From positions 96,828,226-96,892,225 of the forward strand of contig NC_086178.1 in assembly GCF_023053635.1 (NCBI RefSeq): DNA of 64,000 nt, in the 5' to 3' direction. Below the pieces are notes generated by a model that made no database searches, was not told the origin of the DNA, and worked only from the letters and a program-made list of their open reading frames with translations. Numbering within the stretch: position 1 is the first letter of the stretch; every line of letters starts with the position of its first letter. Shown here one piece after another: positions 21,649 through 32,343 of this stretch. Position numbers and translations under genes: made by a program. Source of the DNA: Elgaria multicarinata webbii. Its lineage: Eukaryota; Chordata; Lepidosauria; Squamata; Anguidae.

Positions 21649-22485
21649 AAAAAGCACATCTTTATCTGAAGACAATATACAGTTATCAGGAAGAGGATCA
21701 AGGGTAGGCATGGTCGAGCACCTGCCCAGAGCCCAAACCCCAGCAAGGGCCCACTGACAAGACTTCCCTTGAACTTGCTCCTTCTTTTGACCATTTCAAC
21801 CTGCTTGTTCACTTGCCTCTCATTTGGGCAGCCTATTTGCTCAATGGCTCTCTGCCTGTCAAGCATGCAAGTAGTAGCAGTGATGAGAAAGAGGAGGAGG
21901 AAAGAAAAGGAGGGACAATATCAAGTGGTGACAACCGTGGTGAGAAGGTAGATTCACTGAAGGAGAGGGCCCATGGGGGGGGGGGTGTCTTGCCTAAAGA
22001 CTGTCAAAAACTTGGAGCCAGCAATGTCCGTTAGCGTTAGCCACTTGAAACTCTCAGAAATTCCTAGAACAAATGTCATTTACATAAGGAAGACTTCTTG
22101 CTGTTCCTATCTGGATATTTGCAAACCTCATCAGTGCAACATAAGTTGATGCAGTGAAAGCTCTCCTATTCCCTATAATCCACACCAGGAACTGATTACT
22201 CCATTGACATCATAAAACTGACTACTTGAGTCATTACATTTTCTGATAAATAACTGAAGACAAGGACTGACAATGGATCTCCTTGGAGTATCTAGCCATG
22301 AACATGCATGTAGGTCATTCAAGCTTGTCACTGCATGCATATTCTGGAGCTGTGTATTTATTAGCATGTCTGTCCCATGCTTCTGTCCATGGATAATCAG
22401 AGCAGCTTACAAACCTTTAAAAAACAATCTAATTGGGTTCTTTCAGTTAATTTTCTCTTGTGATCTCTTAACCTACCATAGCTAA
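21649..22485. other. unassigned non-coding DNA
   Basis: No gene, LINE or terminal repeat was recognised. A G-rich run lies at about 21974-21985. Confidence 0.45.
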
Positions 22486-22625
22486 GGGTGCAATTCTATG
22501 CATGTTTAGACAGAAACAGTTCCTACAACTCCCAACATTCCCCAGACAGTGTGTTGGCTAGATAATGCTGGGAGTAGTAGTAGTGGGGTGTTTTTTTTTG
22601 TCTAAATGTGCATATTGTGCCCTAA
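22486..22625. mobile_element. palindromic MITE, 140 bp
   Basis: Arms AGGGTGCAATTCTATGCATG and, reverse complemented on the right, AGGGCACAATATGCACATTT. Inside are GACAGAAACAGTTCCTACAA, CTCCCAACATTCCCCAG and the complementary TAATGCTGGGAGTAGTAG. Same family as 18085-18218. Confidence 0.7.
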
Positions 22626-23034
22626 CTGAACTATATGGTCTAGCTGCCACTTCTGGAATAACAGGTGCTTTTGAATCAGTTCCCACTTGCCTCTAATTAA
22701 ATATGATATACAGAGAATTGTGCTTTTATGATGATGATGCCTTGTAGGTTCAATATTCCCCCAGTGTACGTGTGTGAATTTGTAATCTTGTATTTCAAGA
22801 GGTAACAGTGACAAAAACAATTTGAAAAATAAAATGTATGTCCACATTTTAAGAAAAGTGTTTGGGGACACAAGGAGGGTCTATGACAATTGAAGAGAAC
22901 TAGAAGGGGTGAAATTAAAACTCAGTCTATGCCAATGCAGTGATCAGGAGTACTGACTTATGAATTTTATCGATCAGGTATTAAATCCTGCTCCTTGTGG
23001 GTGTTGCCATTTCTTCTTCTCTCCTTAAGCCTTC
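22626..23034. other. unassigned non-coding DNA
   Basis: No gene or repeat signature. An ATGATGATG run is at about 22728-22740. Confidence 0.45.
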
Positions 23035-23160
23035 CCTTACTTGGCACCCTCCAGATGTGCTGGACTACAAATCCCATCACCCCACCCAGTATATTGACTG
23101 AGTGATGATGGGGCTTGTAGTCCAATACATCTAGAGGGCATTGGGCTGGGGAAGGCTGTC
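23035..23160. repeat. palindromic repeat (TTGGACTACAACTCCCAT family)
   Basis: TGGCACCCTCCAGATGTGCT, GGACTACAAATCCCATCA and the inverted GGGCTTGTAGTCCAATACAT, then GAGGGCATTGGGCTGGGGAA. Both arms are present and the copy looks nearly whole. Confidence 0.85.
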
Positions 23161-24105
23161 TTAAGGGAAATGGATCTGATTTGGTCTTTCCCCTTCATAG
23201 CCATTTCAGATAAAATTTCAATGGTGTGCTCGAAATGGGTTCAAAAATGCAACATCCATCCATTCAATCCATCCATTAGGGTAATGCAGAGTTCACAATC
23301 AGCTCTCCATGCTGTTCCCTTCCTAGACGGCCTGCTTGTTGTTGACCAAGCATCAGCAAATGGGCTTCCAAGTGTACTCAGAGAAGAAGTGAACCGTTTT
23401 ACATTCTTTTAACATTACATCAAGCAGCACATCTTGTAGTTATCATGCTAGGCAGGAGTTGGAAGTGGTAGCAAATGGCTTAGTTAATTGTGTTGTGTCA
23501 TGCTTTAGTAATCCGGCAGCCCACTGGATTGCTGATCTTTCCTATGCACAATTATCACAATGTTGGGCATCTTTGCAGGATATTGTTATTAAATTAGGGG
23601 AGGGGTGGAACCGTACAGAAGGGTATGTGAAGATACGTTCTTATAAATTCCGTGTGTCCAATTATAGACGTGATTATAGACACAAAGAAAGGTATGCATG
23701 TCATTTGCTTTGAAATGTAGAAAATGGATATAAAGTAAAAAGCATGCCAATTGCACCTATGACTAGTGGCTCCTTTCCTCCTTACCTCTGTTCGGTCCCC
23801 TGTTACATATCATGATTGACTCCCTTACGTGCACTCTAGAGCCACGTGTACACAGGAAGCTTCCTGACCTTTGAGGAAGTTTGGATGAACATGGTTTCCC
23901 CCCAGCCAGCCAGCTTGGGGAAGGCTGCTTTACCTGCATGAAGATTCCCACTTCTGGCAAAGATTGGGTAGTCCATTGATTCATTGTGTTAAAGCTGATA
24001 TAGTCATACTTGGAGTAGTTCCAGACCTACTGAAATCAGTAGGGTTCTTAAGTTAGTAATGATTAACGTATCCTTGATTTCAATGGGTCTACTCTAAGAA
24101 CATTA
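23161..24105. other. unassigned non-coding DNA
   Basis: No gene recognised. About 24005-24100 (CCTACTGAAATCAGTAGGG...TTTCAATGGGTCTACTC) looks like a worn copy of the AAGTAAGTCCCATTGA repeat. Confidence 0.4.
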
Positions 24106-24436
24106 AATAATTCCATCTGATGAGCATTTTATTGCATGCTCATTACTGGCCACTCATGGATTTCTTGGAAGTCCCTCGCATGATGTCTTCTGCCTCTCGC
24201 GCCCTTCTGCCCCTTCTGGCCTTCCTTGCGCCGGAAGAAAACCCAGAAAAAGTCCGGTTGCTGCTCTGTCCTGCTGTGTGTGGGAGAAGCAGCATGATTA
24301 CTACACCCAACTGAATGGGCCTGGTACTCATTGTTTACTTCCTGTTTTCAAACAGGTAGTAACTGAGCAACGAAACCAGGAGCGGAGAAGCCACTGTAGC
24401 TAGCGTTCTTTCCCCAGGTGTGATGGAGCTTTAAAT
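24106..24436 (+). mobile_element. DNA-transposon MITE (CCATC-GATGAGC family)
   Basis: Left AATTCCATCTGATGAGCATT and right, reverse complemented, TAAAGCTCCATCACACCTGG. TTAAAT flanks both ends (24103-24108 and 24431-24436), a 6-bp match that would also fit a TTAA target (piggyBac type), so the superfamily is open. The internal CCTCGCATGATGTCTTCTGC and CGCGCCCTTCTGCCCCTTC blocks recur in reverse at 53330-53390. Confidence 0.55.
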
Positions 24437-24735
24437 CTGGATCCAACCCATTGTTTTAAAGTACAACTTTACCCTTAAAAAGAAACCAGTCTTTCTTTTC
24501 CTTGCCTGAAGGGCACCAGATTGGGGATGGCCATGGTGGAGAATTCCTGACAATGCTCACTATTTTCCAGGAACTCACAGAGCAGTGTAAGAATTACCAC
24601 ACCAAATAACTGAAGTTGGAGGAAGAAACCACAACAGCTCATGCATTTTAATTTTTTTTTAGCCTTTGGGTCAGCCTCCCCTCCCCCTGCTGCAATACAC
24701 CATTCTGAAGTGCCATTTGTTACAGGCAGACAATG
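24437..24735. other. unassigned non-coding DNA
   Basis: No recognised gene or repeat between two MITEs. Confidence 0.45.
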
Positions 24736-25116
24736 GCCAGGTTTGGACAAACAAGCCGCCATGGCTTCTTTTCCCTGCCCTGCTCATGCTGCGCACATGA
24801 TCACCATTTCCTTCAATGCAAAGTGGGTTATCCTCAACGCAAAGTGGGTTATTGTGTCATCCGAACCCGGTGAGGTGCACGGCAGGGGTGGCTCCTAAAC
24901 CACCCACAACTCCTACAACAAACCATGGGTTGTGTGTGGGGAGGGGTTTAGAAGCCACCACTGCCATGCACCTCGCTAAGTTTGGATGACACAGTAACCC
25001 GCACTGCATTGCAGGTAATTAGGGAAATGGCAGTCATATGAGCAGCATGCACAGGATAAGGAAATGAAACCATGGTGGCTTCTTTGCCTCCTGTGATCAT
25101 CCAAATCTGGGCATTA
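24736..25116. mobile_element. foldback MITE, about 380 bp
   Basis: Left arm GGCCAGGTTTGGACAAACAA...GCCATGGCTTCTTTTCCCTG; right arm, reverse complemented, GCCCAGATTTGGATGATCAC...AAGCCACCATGGTTTCATTTC. The arms pair over about 170 bp. Centre: GTGGCTCCTAAACCACCC against GGGTTTAGAAGCCACCAC. A 21-bp unit with GCAAAGTGGGTTAT is duplicated at about 24812-24851. Confidence 0.7.
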
Positions 25117-25462
25117 AGTGGGTTCACATAATCATAGAGAGGCTTATTTCCCCTCTTTGTGAATGCTGGTCATGTCCCACCCATCCCCGACAACGTGGCT
25201 TGTTGTGTTGTGCGGACCTGGCCAGGGTGACTTGTTACTGAGGGTAACAAGCCATCCAGAATCCATGGCTTGGTGTAGGGTACTGGGTGGCTTGTTACCC
25301 ACAGCAATGAGTCACCCTAGGAGGGTTGGCATGACACTACAAACCGCATGGCTGGGGGAAATTATGCTAGTCCCCCCCGGCATGCAACCAGCATGTGCGA
25401 GGAGGGGAAATAAGCCATCATGGTTTATCTCCTTCCGTGATTATACGAACCCGGCCATTGAG
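25117..25462. mobile_element. second foldback MITE, related family, directly adjacent
   Basis: Left arm GTGGGTTCACATAATCATAG...GGCTTATTTCCCCTC; right arm, reverse complemented, GCCGGGTTCGTATAATCACG...ATGGCTTATTTCCCCTCCTC. The centre contains CTTGTTACTGAGGGTAACAAG and CTTGTTACCCACAG. It abuts the previous foldback with no clear spacer. Confidence 0.65.
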
Positions 25463-25939
25463 AGAACACAGTGACAGCAAAATCTCAAAATCCCTTCCTG
25501 GGGCCAAAATACATTGCTCAGTCATGTTTCTTGCTAAGACCACCATGTGCCTTATTTTCCAATCGATATTTATCTAACTTAAAAGCTTCCACCCACTGGA
25601 TTTTTCTTATTTTTATGCCTAATTGGATCTTGTTATGCCATTACATATAGGATAGTCATGATAAGAAAAATACACAAATTAAAGCCAGCTTTTGAATGAC
25701 AGCCCATAAAACATTTCCTCACATATGGTATCAGTGTGTCATCCACTTTCATCATCTTTACAAAACAGCCATTATCGTCAGCCTTTCATTAATTTCTTTT
25801 AACTGTTGTCACTGACTTTTTTTGCTGTTCCCCATGGTCTGCTGTATCCCTCCCATTTGCCACTTGAGTTATGATTCCTTATTTTTATCATACATGTGTC
25901 CCATGCTCCAATTATGACCAAATAATTACGAATAATACA
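25463..25939. other. repeat-free AT-rich DNA
   Basis: No transposon signature was found across about 470 bp, unusual for this window. It contains several TAAT/ATTA and TTATCA-type motifs. It is possibly ancient unique or conserved non-coding sequence; nothing proves function. Confidence 0.35.
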
Positions 25940-26095
25940 TTTATATTTTATTACTTATTTATATATTTTCTTAAATTTTTCTGTATCTCACCCCTCATCC
26001 ACAAGGATTTCTGAGGCAGCAAAGAATATAAAAACACAAAACCCTCAATATAAGATTTAAAGCACAACACAATGTGCTACAAAACAGATAATTCA
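25940..26095 (-). mobile_element. L2-type 3' tail fragment
   Basis: Minus-strand layout of an L2 tail: T-rich TTTATTTATATATTT start, then TATCTCACCCCTCATCC.CAAGG and an A-rich stretch with AAAACACAAAACCCTC. Too diverged for exact limits. Confidence 0.4.
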
Positions 26096-26104
26096 GTGCT
26101 ATTT

Positions 26105-26240
26105 GAGTGTTCAAAGTGCTTCACATACTTTATCTCAGTAATCTTTACAACACCCAGGTAAAGTAAATCAGTATTACCCACTCTATATTATAGATACAGA
26201 GCAACTGAGGATGAGAGATATTAGTTTGCCTAATTACGGA
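26105..26240 (-). mobile_element. old MIR-like SINE fragment
   Basis: AAGTGCTTCACATACTTTATC, CAGTAATCTTTACAACACCC and GATACAGAGCAACTGAGG follow the order of the reversed MIR central region. Low identity, inferred from word order only. Confidence 0.4.
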
Positions 26241-26639
26241 GGAATAGCTGGATTAGTCTGTTGTAGCAAAAAATGTTAAAGAATCTTGTGGCACCTTAAA
26301 GTTTAGCAAATATACTGAACGTTTCTACATGAGGCTGTTAATTGGCTGTATCTATTTTAGGTTTCAGCTCGGAACTCAGATCTGAGTGCTACACAAAGAA
26401 TGTATCTTTTCTTGCCTTTCTGCTACATAACTTCTAGGTGACACTGTGGTATAGTAGAGTAGTACAAATATGCAAGTGAAAAAAGCAGTTTCGTCACTTT
26501 TACAATTAAATACTGCATTTTCCCTGCTCTAAAAAATCTCACCGAAAGTGCTCTTTAGATTCAGAAGTGAAACTGGAGGGTCGCAATGTTATCTAAAGAA
26601 CCCATAAACAACCATGAGTAGGGAATGACAAGTGCACAA
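26241..26639. other. unassigned DNA with a TCTTGTGGCACCTTAAAG scrap
   Basis: About 26275-26335 contains AATCTTGTGGCACCTTAAAG and AGCAAATATACTGAA, a phrase common in reptile interspersed repeats whose family I cannot name with confidence. The rest is unassigned. Confidence 0.35.
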
Positions 26640-27015
26640 TAAATGCCTCATGTAGATGCGCACGAGCGCTTGTGCGCTGAAAGGTAGGGTTGTTGTTGTT
26701 GTTAATTTAAAAAACAACCACTCACCCCACCCCACCCCCAATGGGTACAGAGCTCTTGAGGAGCTCTGCAGTGCGTGCGCAGTTCCCGGCTCCTCGCGAA
26801 TAACCGCAAGGAGCTGGGACAAACCATGATGCCCAGCCACACATTCCGCAGTCTCAAGATCAGCCCAGGACCATGGAAAAAATGGGCTCAAAGGGCAGGG
26901 CGCATTCCCAGGGCAAGGGATCCCTCCCTGATCTCGGGATCCCCTGTGCGTCATGTGAATGCACAGGGATGATCCCGGGGATCACCCCAGGATTTTGCCC
27001 CATCTAGCTATGGCC
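26640..27015 (-). mobile_element. Harbinger-like element (GGCC-TAGCTAGACC family), one end lost
   Basis: The right end, reverse complemented, reads GGCCATAGCTAGATGGGGCA, then AATCCTGGGGTGATCCCCGG. Internal TCCCGGCTCCTCGCGAATAA...GCAAGGAGC hairpin and the CGAGCGCTTGTGCGCTG block are shared with the copies at 8790 and 34269. The left terminus is missing. Confidence 0.75.
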
Positions 27016-27374
27016 TGTGAAAAAGCCCTTAGTGGAGCCAGGGAGGAATGGTATGGTGGATCTCTCTCTGCGTGCCAACCCCTGTGATCTCACATTAGGC
27101 AGGGCAAATAGTGTTGGTGGGGTAGCTGTATTTTAAACCCTGTCATAGCTGAATGGAATGGAGTAGCTTTGGATACAGTGGGTCCAAAGCTAGTTCACCT
27201 GTAGAATACTCCATTTCGGTGCCTTATGCTGCTTCTGCCAGTGCTAAGTGCCGATGGTAGTTTTCTGCCTGCCCTCAGCAGGCAGACCAGGATCCTCTGC
27301 CAGCAGAGGGGCACCTCCACCATACCATAACTTCATTCACCAGGCAACATCAAGGGTTTGGGATTGCACTCTTA
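27016..27374. other. unassigned DNA, possible foldback ends
   Basis: GGAATGGTATGGTGGATC near 27048 and CCTCCACCATACCATAAC near 27315 are inverted and could bound a small DNA element of about 290 bp. The evidence is limited to this pair. Confidence 0.35.
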
Positions 27375-27525
27375 GTTCCTTAGGCAGGGGTGGTCAATTG
27401 TAGCCTTCCAGATGTTGAACTGAATCTTCCATCAGTCCTAGCCAACATAGCCAATGGTGACAGATGTTGGGAGTTGCAGTCCAACAAAGCCTGGAGGGCC
27501 ACAAGTGGCCCACCCATGACTAAAG
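27375..27525. repeat. palindromic repeat (TTGGACTACAACTCCCAT family), diverged
   Basis: GGCAGGGGTGGTCAATTGTA, CTTCCAGATGTTGAACTGAA and TCCATCAGTCCTAGCCAACA, then inverted GTTGGGAGTTGCAGTCCAAC and GGAGGGCCACAAGTGGCCCA. Both arms visible. Confidence 0.7.
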
Positions 27526-27974
27526 AAACAAGATTTTCATATCTATATAAAATAGTTCAACTTGACAAGACAAGCAAATTTTGCACTGGCTGCAAAATGT
27601 AGTTCATCTTCCAAGAATAAACTCTGCAGCCATTTAGTTGGGAGCCCCTGAACTAGGTAACCCAACACTGGCAAATCCAGGTTGATCTATTTTGATTACT
27701 GGCCCTCACACCCATCTGTAATCAGCCTGCCCCAGATGTGTGAGAAATCAGAGTATTCGAGTGTCATGGAAACAGGCCTGTGTGTTTTGTGCTTGTGCCT
27801 CAGCAAATAAAAGTAGAGAGCTTTCAGAAGGACGTCATGGCCCATTTGTTGATAGGTTCAAAAAGAGTGCTCTCACTACATGAAATACAGATTACAGGTT
27901 TCCAGCCAGCAAAATTTGGCACAGGAATAATAGGTTAAATATGGCTAGTAGTTACCACTGGCTAAGAATCTCTT
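27526..27974. other. unassigned non-coding DNA
   Basis: No gene or repeat signature recognised. Confidence 0.45.
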
Positions 27975-28130
27975 GTATCCCTACCTATAAAGCAGAAAGT
28001 ATGTGTGTGCGATGTATGTCCGGAAATGTTTACCCACTTCCAGATGAGTTAGAAACTTGAAATTTGGCATGCCGATAGGTCTGGCTGTACAATGTACCAG
28101 AAAAATCTAAAAATCTAAGTATTTTTAAAG
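27975..28130 (+). mobile_element. possible Helitron 5' end
   Basis: TCCCTACCTATAAAGCAGAA follows an A (A|TC junction), then AAGTATGTGTGTGCGATG and TGTCCGGAAATG, and AACTTGAAATTTGGCATGCC. This start and the 'TTTGGCATG' phrase are typical of animal Helitron families. I could not locate a matching CTRR end with hairpin downstream, so the extent and the assignment are tentative. Confidence 0.4.
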
Positions 28131-29003
28131 AATTTAATAACAACCAAGGCCTACGCCTACAATTCCCAGCATGCCTTGTGTGGGAGGCCAGACTTTGGTG
28201 GCCAATGAGAGTGCATGGGCGGGTTGCCGCTGCATGTCTTTCACAACCCCGACTCCTAAGGTCGGTCTCGAGCAGTCAACCCAATTCCACATAAAAGCAA
28301 ACAACCCACATAAATGGGCTGCGTCCATTTGCGGTGCCTCTTCCCACCCTCTGCGTGACTTTGAGGGGCCAAACATGCTCAAAGGCACGCTGTCCTGATA
28401 ACGCTGCTTTCTCAGAATCTGGGGGAAGCAAGTGCGCTGCCTTGACCCTTAAGTGGGAGGAAGGTAGGGGAGGCACTCTATGCATGCCCAGAAACACACC
28501 CAACAAAGGGGAGGAGGAAGTGTCTGGCCAAGCCCAGGCGCTTCAGTACAGGCTCCTGATGGAGCATTTGGTGGGTGAGAAGCGCAGGCCAAGGCAGTCC
28601 TAGAAGGATTGGTTGGAGCTGGGTGCATCCACTGACAGCCACTTACCTCCCCTCATCAGTGGTGCTACTCCTCGACGCTCTATTGAGGAGCAGCATTGGC
28701 AGCAAGAGGATGTCTCAGAGGATGCGGGCACCTGCGGGCTGCCAAAGGCTTGCTGGGAAGTGTAGTACTGGCATGCAGAGTGGCTGATTTAAAATAAAGC
28801 ATGGGTTACCAAACCAGGTCACTTTCTCTCAATCCTAACTCAGCTCCTACTTCCCTGACCTCTCACTAGCTGTCTTTCTTCTCCTTCTACCTGACTTTCT
28901 CTAACTGCCACTCACCCCGCCCACCGTTCCATTCTAGAACCAGCTATCAGTCATTCCTCCATTCACTCTTCTGTTGCAATGGTATAATCCAGGTTCACAC
29001 ATG
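28131..29003. other. unassigned DNA, GC-richer left half
   Basis: If the Helitron call is right, part of 28131-28790 would be its cargo. TACAATTCCCAGCATGCCTT at 28159 and TGCTGGGAAGTGTAGTACTG at 28751 are inverted to each other, about 590 bp apart, hinting at a single element. No protein match. Confidence 0.35.
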
Positions 29004-29300
29004 CCATAGTTAAACTATGGAATTCACTTCCACAAGTTGTAGTGATGGCCACAAATTTGGATGGCTTTAAAGGGGGATTAGACAAATTCATGGATAAGGT
29101 TATTGATGGCTACTAGTCCTGATGGCTACTAGTCCTGATGCATCAAAGGCAGTATGCCCATGTACATCAGTTGCTGGGAAACACGACCGAGAGGATGCCA
29201 TTGCAATAATGTCCTAGATTGGCCACTGTGTGAACAGAATGCTGGACTAGATGGAACCTTGGTCTGATTTTGCATGGCTCTTCTTATGTTTTGTTCTAGA
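29004..29300 (+). mobile_element. CR1 LINE, 3' end
   Basis: Reads the CR1 3' end: CACTTCCACAAGTTGTAG, GGATGGCTTTAAAGGGGG, TTAGACAAATTCATGGAT, GTGTGAACAGAATGCTGGAC and the terminal GGCTCTTCTTATGTTTTG. Two copies of a 20-bp block (TGATGGCTACTAGTCC) sit in tandem at 29104-29140, a local duplication absent from other CR1 copies here. Confidence 0.92.
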
Positions 29301-30218
29301 GCTCCAAGGTCTGCTGTACTTCCTCAGTTTGGACAACTTGATAAATGAGGAGTTGCAGTATCCCACTTGTCCTAATGGATTTTTATAGGAAAGGACCTGG
29401 GCGAGTCCGGCACCAGCTCCATGGGTTTTGACCTCTCTTAGGGGAATTTGCCTCCTTTGTTTTTATCTTCTAGATTTGTGAAATGTCTACATACCTTGGG
29501 ATTCACCCAAGTGTGTGGAGACCTCACTCTTGTGCATGGATGGGGCCACTTGCCATCAGTAATGACCAACATTCTCCAACAAAGTTGGCTTTTGGAAGGA
29601 GATGGGGTACTTCATTTTAACTTTGTTTTTAACATTTTTGTTTTGTTTTAACTTTCCACAGAGTTAATCAGATTAGAAGAGGTGAGTGTGATCTCTCTCA
29701 CCTTGCCATTCCCTGCACAAAGTAAGAGTGTTAACCAGACTCTCCTGTGATCATGTAAAGCAGGAGTCCCCCAGCCTTTTGGGCCAGTGGGCAAATTTAA
29801 ATGTCAACGTGTGTCACAAAGTAGCTCTCATGGTGGGCATGGCCAGTCATAAAACATGCATCTCCCAGAAGGCAAACTGATGAGGCTAAAAGGCTAGTAA
29901 CTTGCAGGGGCTTCCAGGGTGGTCTCCTCATGCAGTGGCAATTGTGCAGTTCTTATAGTCCAAGATGCCAAAGTCTCACAAAAGCTGGACCAGACCCTGG
30001 GTAGCTTAGTAGGGTCAGATGGGGGGTGTCTGTGTGCTATATGCTGTAAAAGGAAAGACTTGTATTTGAGTTCTCAACCATGGAAAAGATATTAGTCTTT
30101 TGCTACCTGGAAGCATGGGAGACGCTTTACACTAAAATATATGTAGTGAAAAATGTTTTGCATTATCATTGTACGTGGTTGACTGGGTGTGCATCTATGC
30201 ACAAATGTAATGTGTGAC
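29301..30218. other. unassigned DNA with a hAT-like end
   Basis: About 29762-29990 begins CAGGAGTCCCCCAGCCTTTT and resembles the terminus of hAT elements of the 'CAGGGGTCCCCAACC' type; the other end was not found. Otherwise no recognised feature. Confidence 0.4.
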
Positions 30219-30530
30219 CATAGGTGTGTGCAAGGGATGTGCCAGGTGTGCCCAGGCACACCCTAATGATGTCTCAAGAAATAAGCACCGGAATGAGGGG
30301 GGCATTTCTCCTCATTCTTCTCCCCCACCTGCAGTGGCCTTCCCGTGGTCAGGCAAGATGAATGCAAAGTAGGGCATCAGTGTTTACAGTTTTTAATAGA
30401 TAAATGAATAAAATAACATCCTTTATGACTGAGTATTCAATAAATGTTCACTTTATTATTATTATTTTAAAAATAGAAAATAAAATTCCCTGGGTGCGCA
30501 CCCTAATGACATATGCTGTGCACACCTATA
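30219..30530. mobile_element. hAT-like MITE, 312 bp, 8-bp target duplication
   Basis: Starts CATAGGTGTGTGCAAGGG and ends ATGCTGTGCACACCTATA, with inverted CACCCTAATGA on both sides. It is flanked by TGTGTGAC at 30211-30218 and 30531-30538 (9 bp agree if a preceding A is counted). The interior is AT-rich and includes a TTATTATTATT run. No transposase. Confidence 0.85.
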
Positions 30531-30899
30531 TGTGTGACTTCAGTATTGCGGGCAGAATTGAGGCCCACTACAGATGGCTGGCCCTGGGGCCTGTCATGGT
30601 CTTGATCCTACCCTGGTTGTAGATGTAGGAAAAGAACAAAGAGGTAGGGAAAAAGAAGCCACCCAGGTGATATTAATGTTTTGGGATTTTCTTTTTTTCT
30701 TTTAAAATGGGATACATCAAGAAGAAAATTTGACAACACAGAGTTATGGGGTAGGGCAGGAAATCATCCTGTGATGACTTTTCCCCATAGAAAGATACTA
30801 TGGGAATCAGGCTTTGGATTGGAGAGCTGCCTGAGAAACAGGGACAGGACGGGGAAGGGGCAGCGACCCGTGAGAAACGTCCTTCATAACATCCAGTAA

Positions 30900-31255
30900 G
30901 AAGCCTGGTCAGATCTGGTCCATGTGGTCTATTAATACTGTAATCGAAGCAAGTGACAACCGCCTAAATAACTCTTAATAAGTAGATATAGCTCTTCATT
31001 ATCGAGCATTTGATTAGACATTTATTATTTATGCAATTTTGCCTTAATGGCACAGCAACAAGATTTATATCTTATGTATTGATTTCAATTGATTGCTAAT
31101 TTTTTCCTTAACAATCCGTTGGCATTTAGTTATCAGACATTAACTATCTTATTAAAACCAAATTAAATGCTATTCTGGTTTTAATTGTATTAAAATAAAT
31201 GTTGGCAATGCTAATGAAATGCAAATAAGACTTTCAATTATGATGTTGCTTCAGT
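30900..31255. promoter_or_regulatory. candidate conserved non-coding element
   Basis: A block of about 350 bp free of any repeat signature, AT-rich and dense in homeodomain-like TAAT/ATTA words, with a perfect POU octamer ATGCAAAT at 31219-31226 next to GCTAATGAA. This profile resembles developmental enhancers. Conservation cannot be checked here, so the call is an inference. Confidence 0.35.
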
Positions 31256-31592
31256 GAATTCAGTTGTTGTGTAAGGGGGCTCTGAAAGCTATGTGGCCCA
31301 ACCCAGCCAGCAGGAACTGAGACTGGGCTAGGATTTTGGGGTTACGAGCCTCTTCCTCCAATAGTGTTTGGCTTGAGGTAAGTGGGGGTTAGATGTACAC
31401 CCAAGATTTGTTTGCATCAGCGTTCCTCAGCCTGGGCCCCTCCAGGTGTGTTGGATGGCAACTCCCATAATTCCCAGCCAACATGGCCAAAGGATTATGG
31501 GAGATGCAGCCCAGCATCTGGGCACCAGGTTGAGGAAGGCTGGTTCACCTGTACACTAGAGTCCCAAGGCCAGTATCAGGGTTCTGCATAAG
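31256..31592 (+). repeat. compound repeat ending in the palindromic ACTACAACTCCC family
   Basis: 31256-31405 (CTGAAAGCTATGTGGCCCAA, CCAGCCAGCAGGAACTGAG, GAGCCTCTTCCTCC, GTTAGATGTACACCCAAG) is repeated in reverse at 39015-39450. 31406-31556 is a palindrome: CAGCCTGGGCCCCTCCAGG, TTGGATGGCAACTCCCATAA, then AAAGGATTATGGGAGATGCA. The two blocks keep the same order in both places, so they form one older repeat unit. Confidence 0.75.
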
Positions 31593-32106
31593 TAGGCACC
31601 TGCCAACAGCTCACATCCTGCAATGGGCTCGTTGACCAGAGGCCCTTGCACCTGCTCCCTGTCCGCAGTGTGTAAAGCCAGCATTGTGCTATAATACAGC
31701 CACTAGATGGTGCTGTTTCATTGAACGTAATAGAGCATTACTGAGAGGGGAAGTTTTCAAATTCAAATCATGTGGCCATTATCTAAAGCAGCCCATCATA
31801 AACCCGGAAAGACTCCTGAAGAAGAAAGCCCGGTAAGAGTGTGGGGTTTTTCTTTTATGTAGAGACACCCCTAGTCACACTGTGTAGGATGCAAGTTGTG
31901 GCCCTAGAGGGGGATGTGATTCCTCAGCCACATGCATTCAATGGGGACTGGATGTACACCATCCATGTGCAGGCCATTTTGTGTGTGTTTAAGTGGCCAA
32001 AACTCCAGGGCCGAAGACAAAAGGGCCAAAACAAACAAACAAACAAACAAGAAGACCAGCGTATTTTAGCTTAAAGCTCTTACTGCTAGTAACCAAATCT
32101 TAGGAG
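31593..32106. other. unassigned non-coding DNA
   Basis: Contains the CTCF-like motif listed separately and a (CAAA)n scrap at about 32030-32050. No gene recognised. Confidence 0.45.
31700..31713 (+). promoter_or_regulatory. candidate CTCF site
   Basis: CCACTAGATGGTGC followed by TG matches the CTCF core at 13 of 14 positions (T for C at position 12). Confidence 0.4.
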
Positions 32107-32343
32107 TGAGCCAGTGTGGTGTAGTGGCTAGAACGTTGGACTGGGAGTTGGGAGATCCGGGTTCTAGTCCCCACTCAGCCATGGAAGCTCACTGGGTGAC
32201 TTTGGGCCAGTTGCAGACTCTCAGCCCAACCTACCTCACAGGGTTGTTGTTGTGAGGCTAAAATGGAGAGGAGGAGGATTATGTACACCATCTTGAATTC
32301 TTTGGAGGGGAAAAGGGCAGGATATAAATAAAATGGATGGATG
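32107..32343 (+). mobile_element. MIR-like tRNA-derived SINE, full length
   Basis: Head GAGCCAGTGTGGTGTAGTGG with A-box character, B box GGGTTCTAGTCCCC, central GCTCACTGGGTGACTTTGGG and CCTACCTCACAGGGTTGTTG (similar to the MIR core), and 3' tail ACACCATCTTGAATTC...GGCAGGATATAAATAAAATGG. The tail resembles that of the L2 copy at 35972 (CTGCCCTGAG...GGGCAGGATATTG). It would be transcribed by Pol III and moved by L2-type LINE proteins. Other copies: 10495, 10889, 46752 and 59195. Confidence 0.9.

Noticed and set aside
32107-32180. tRNA gene
   Set aside because: Head of a SINE: A and B box words are present but no cloverleaf or anticodon arm, and the SINE body follows.
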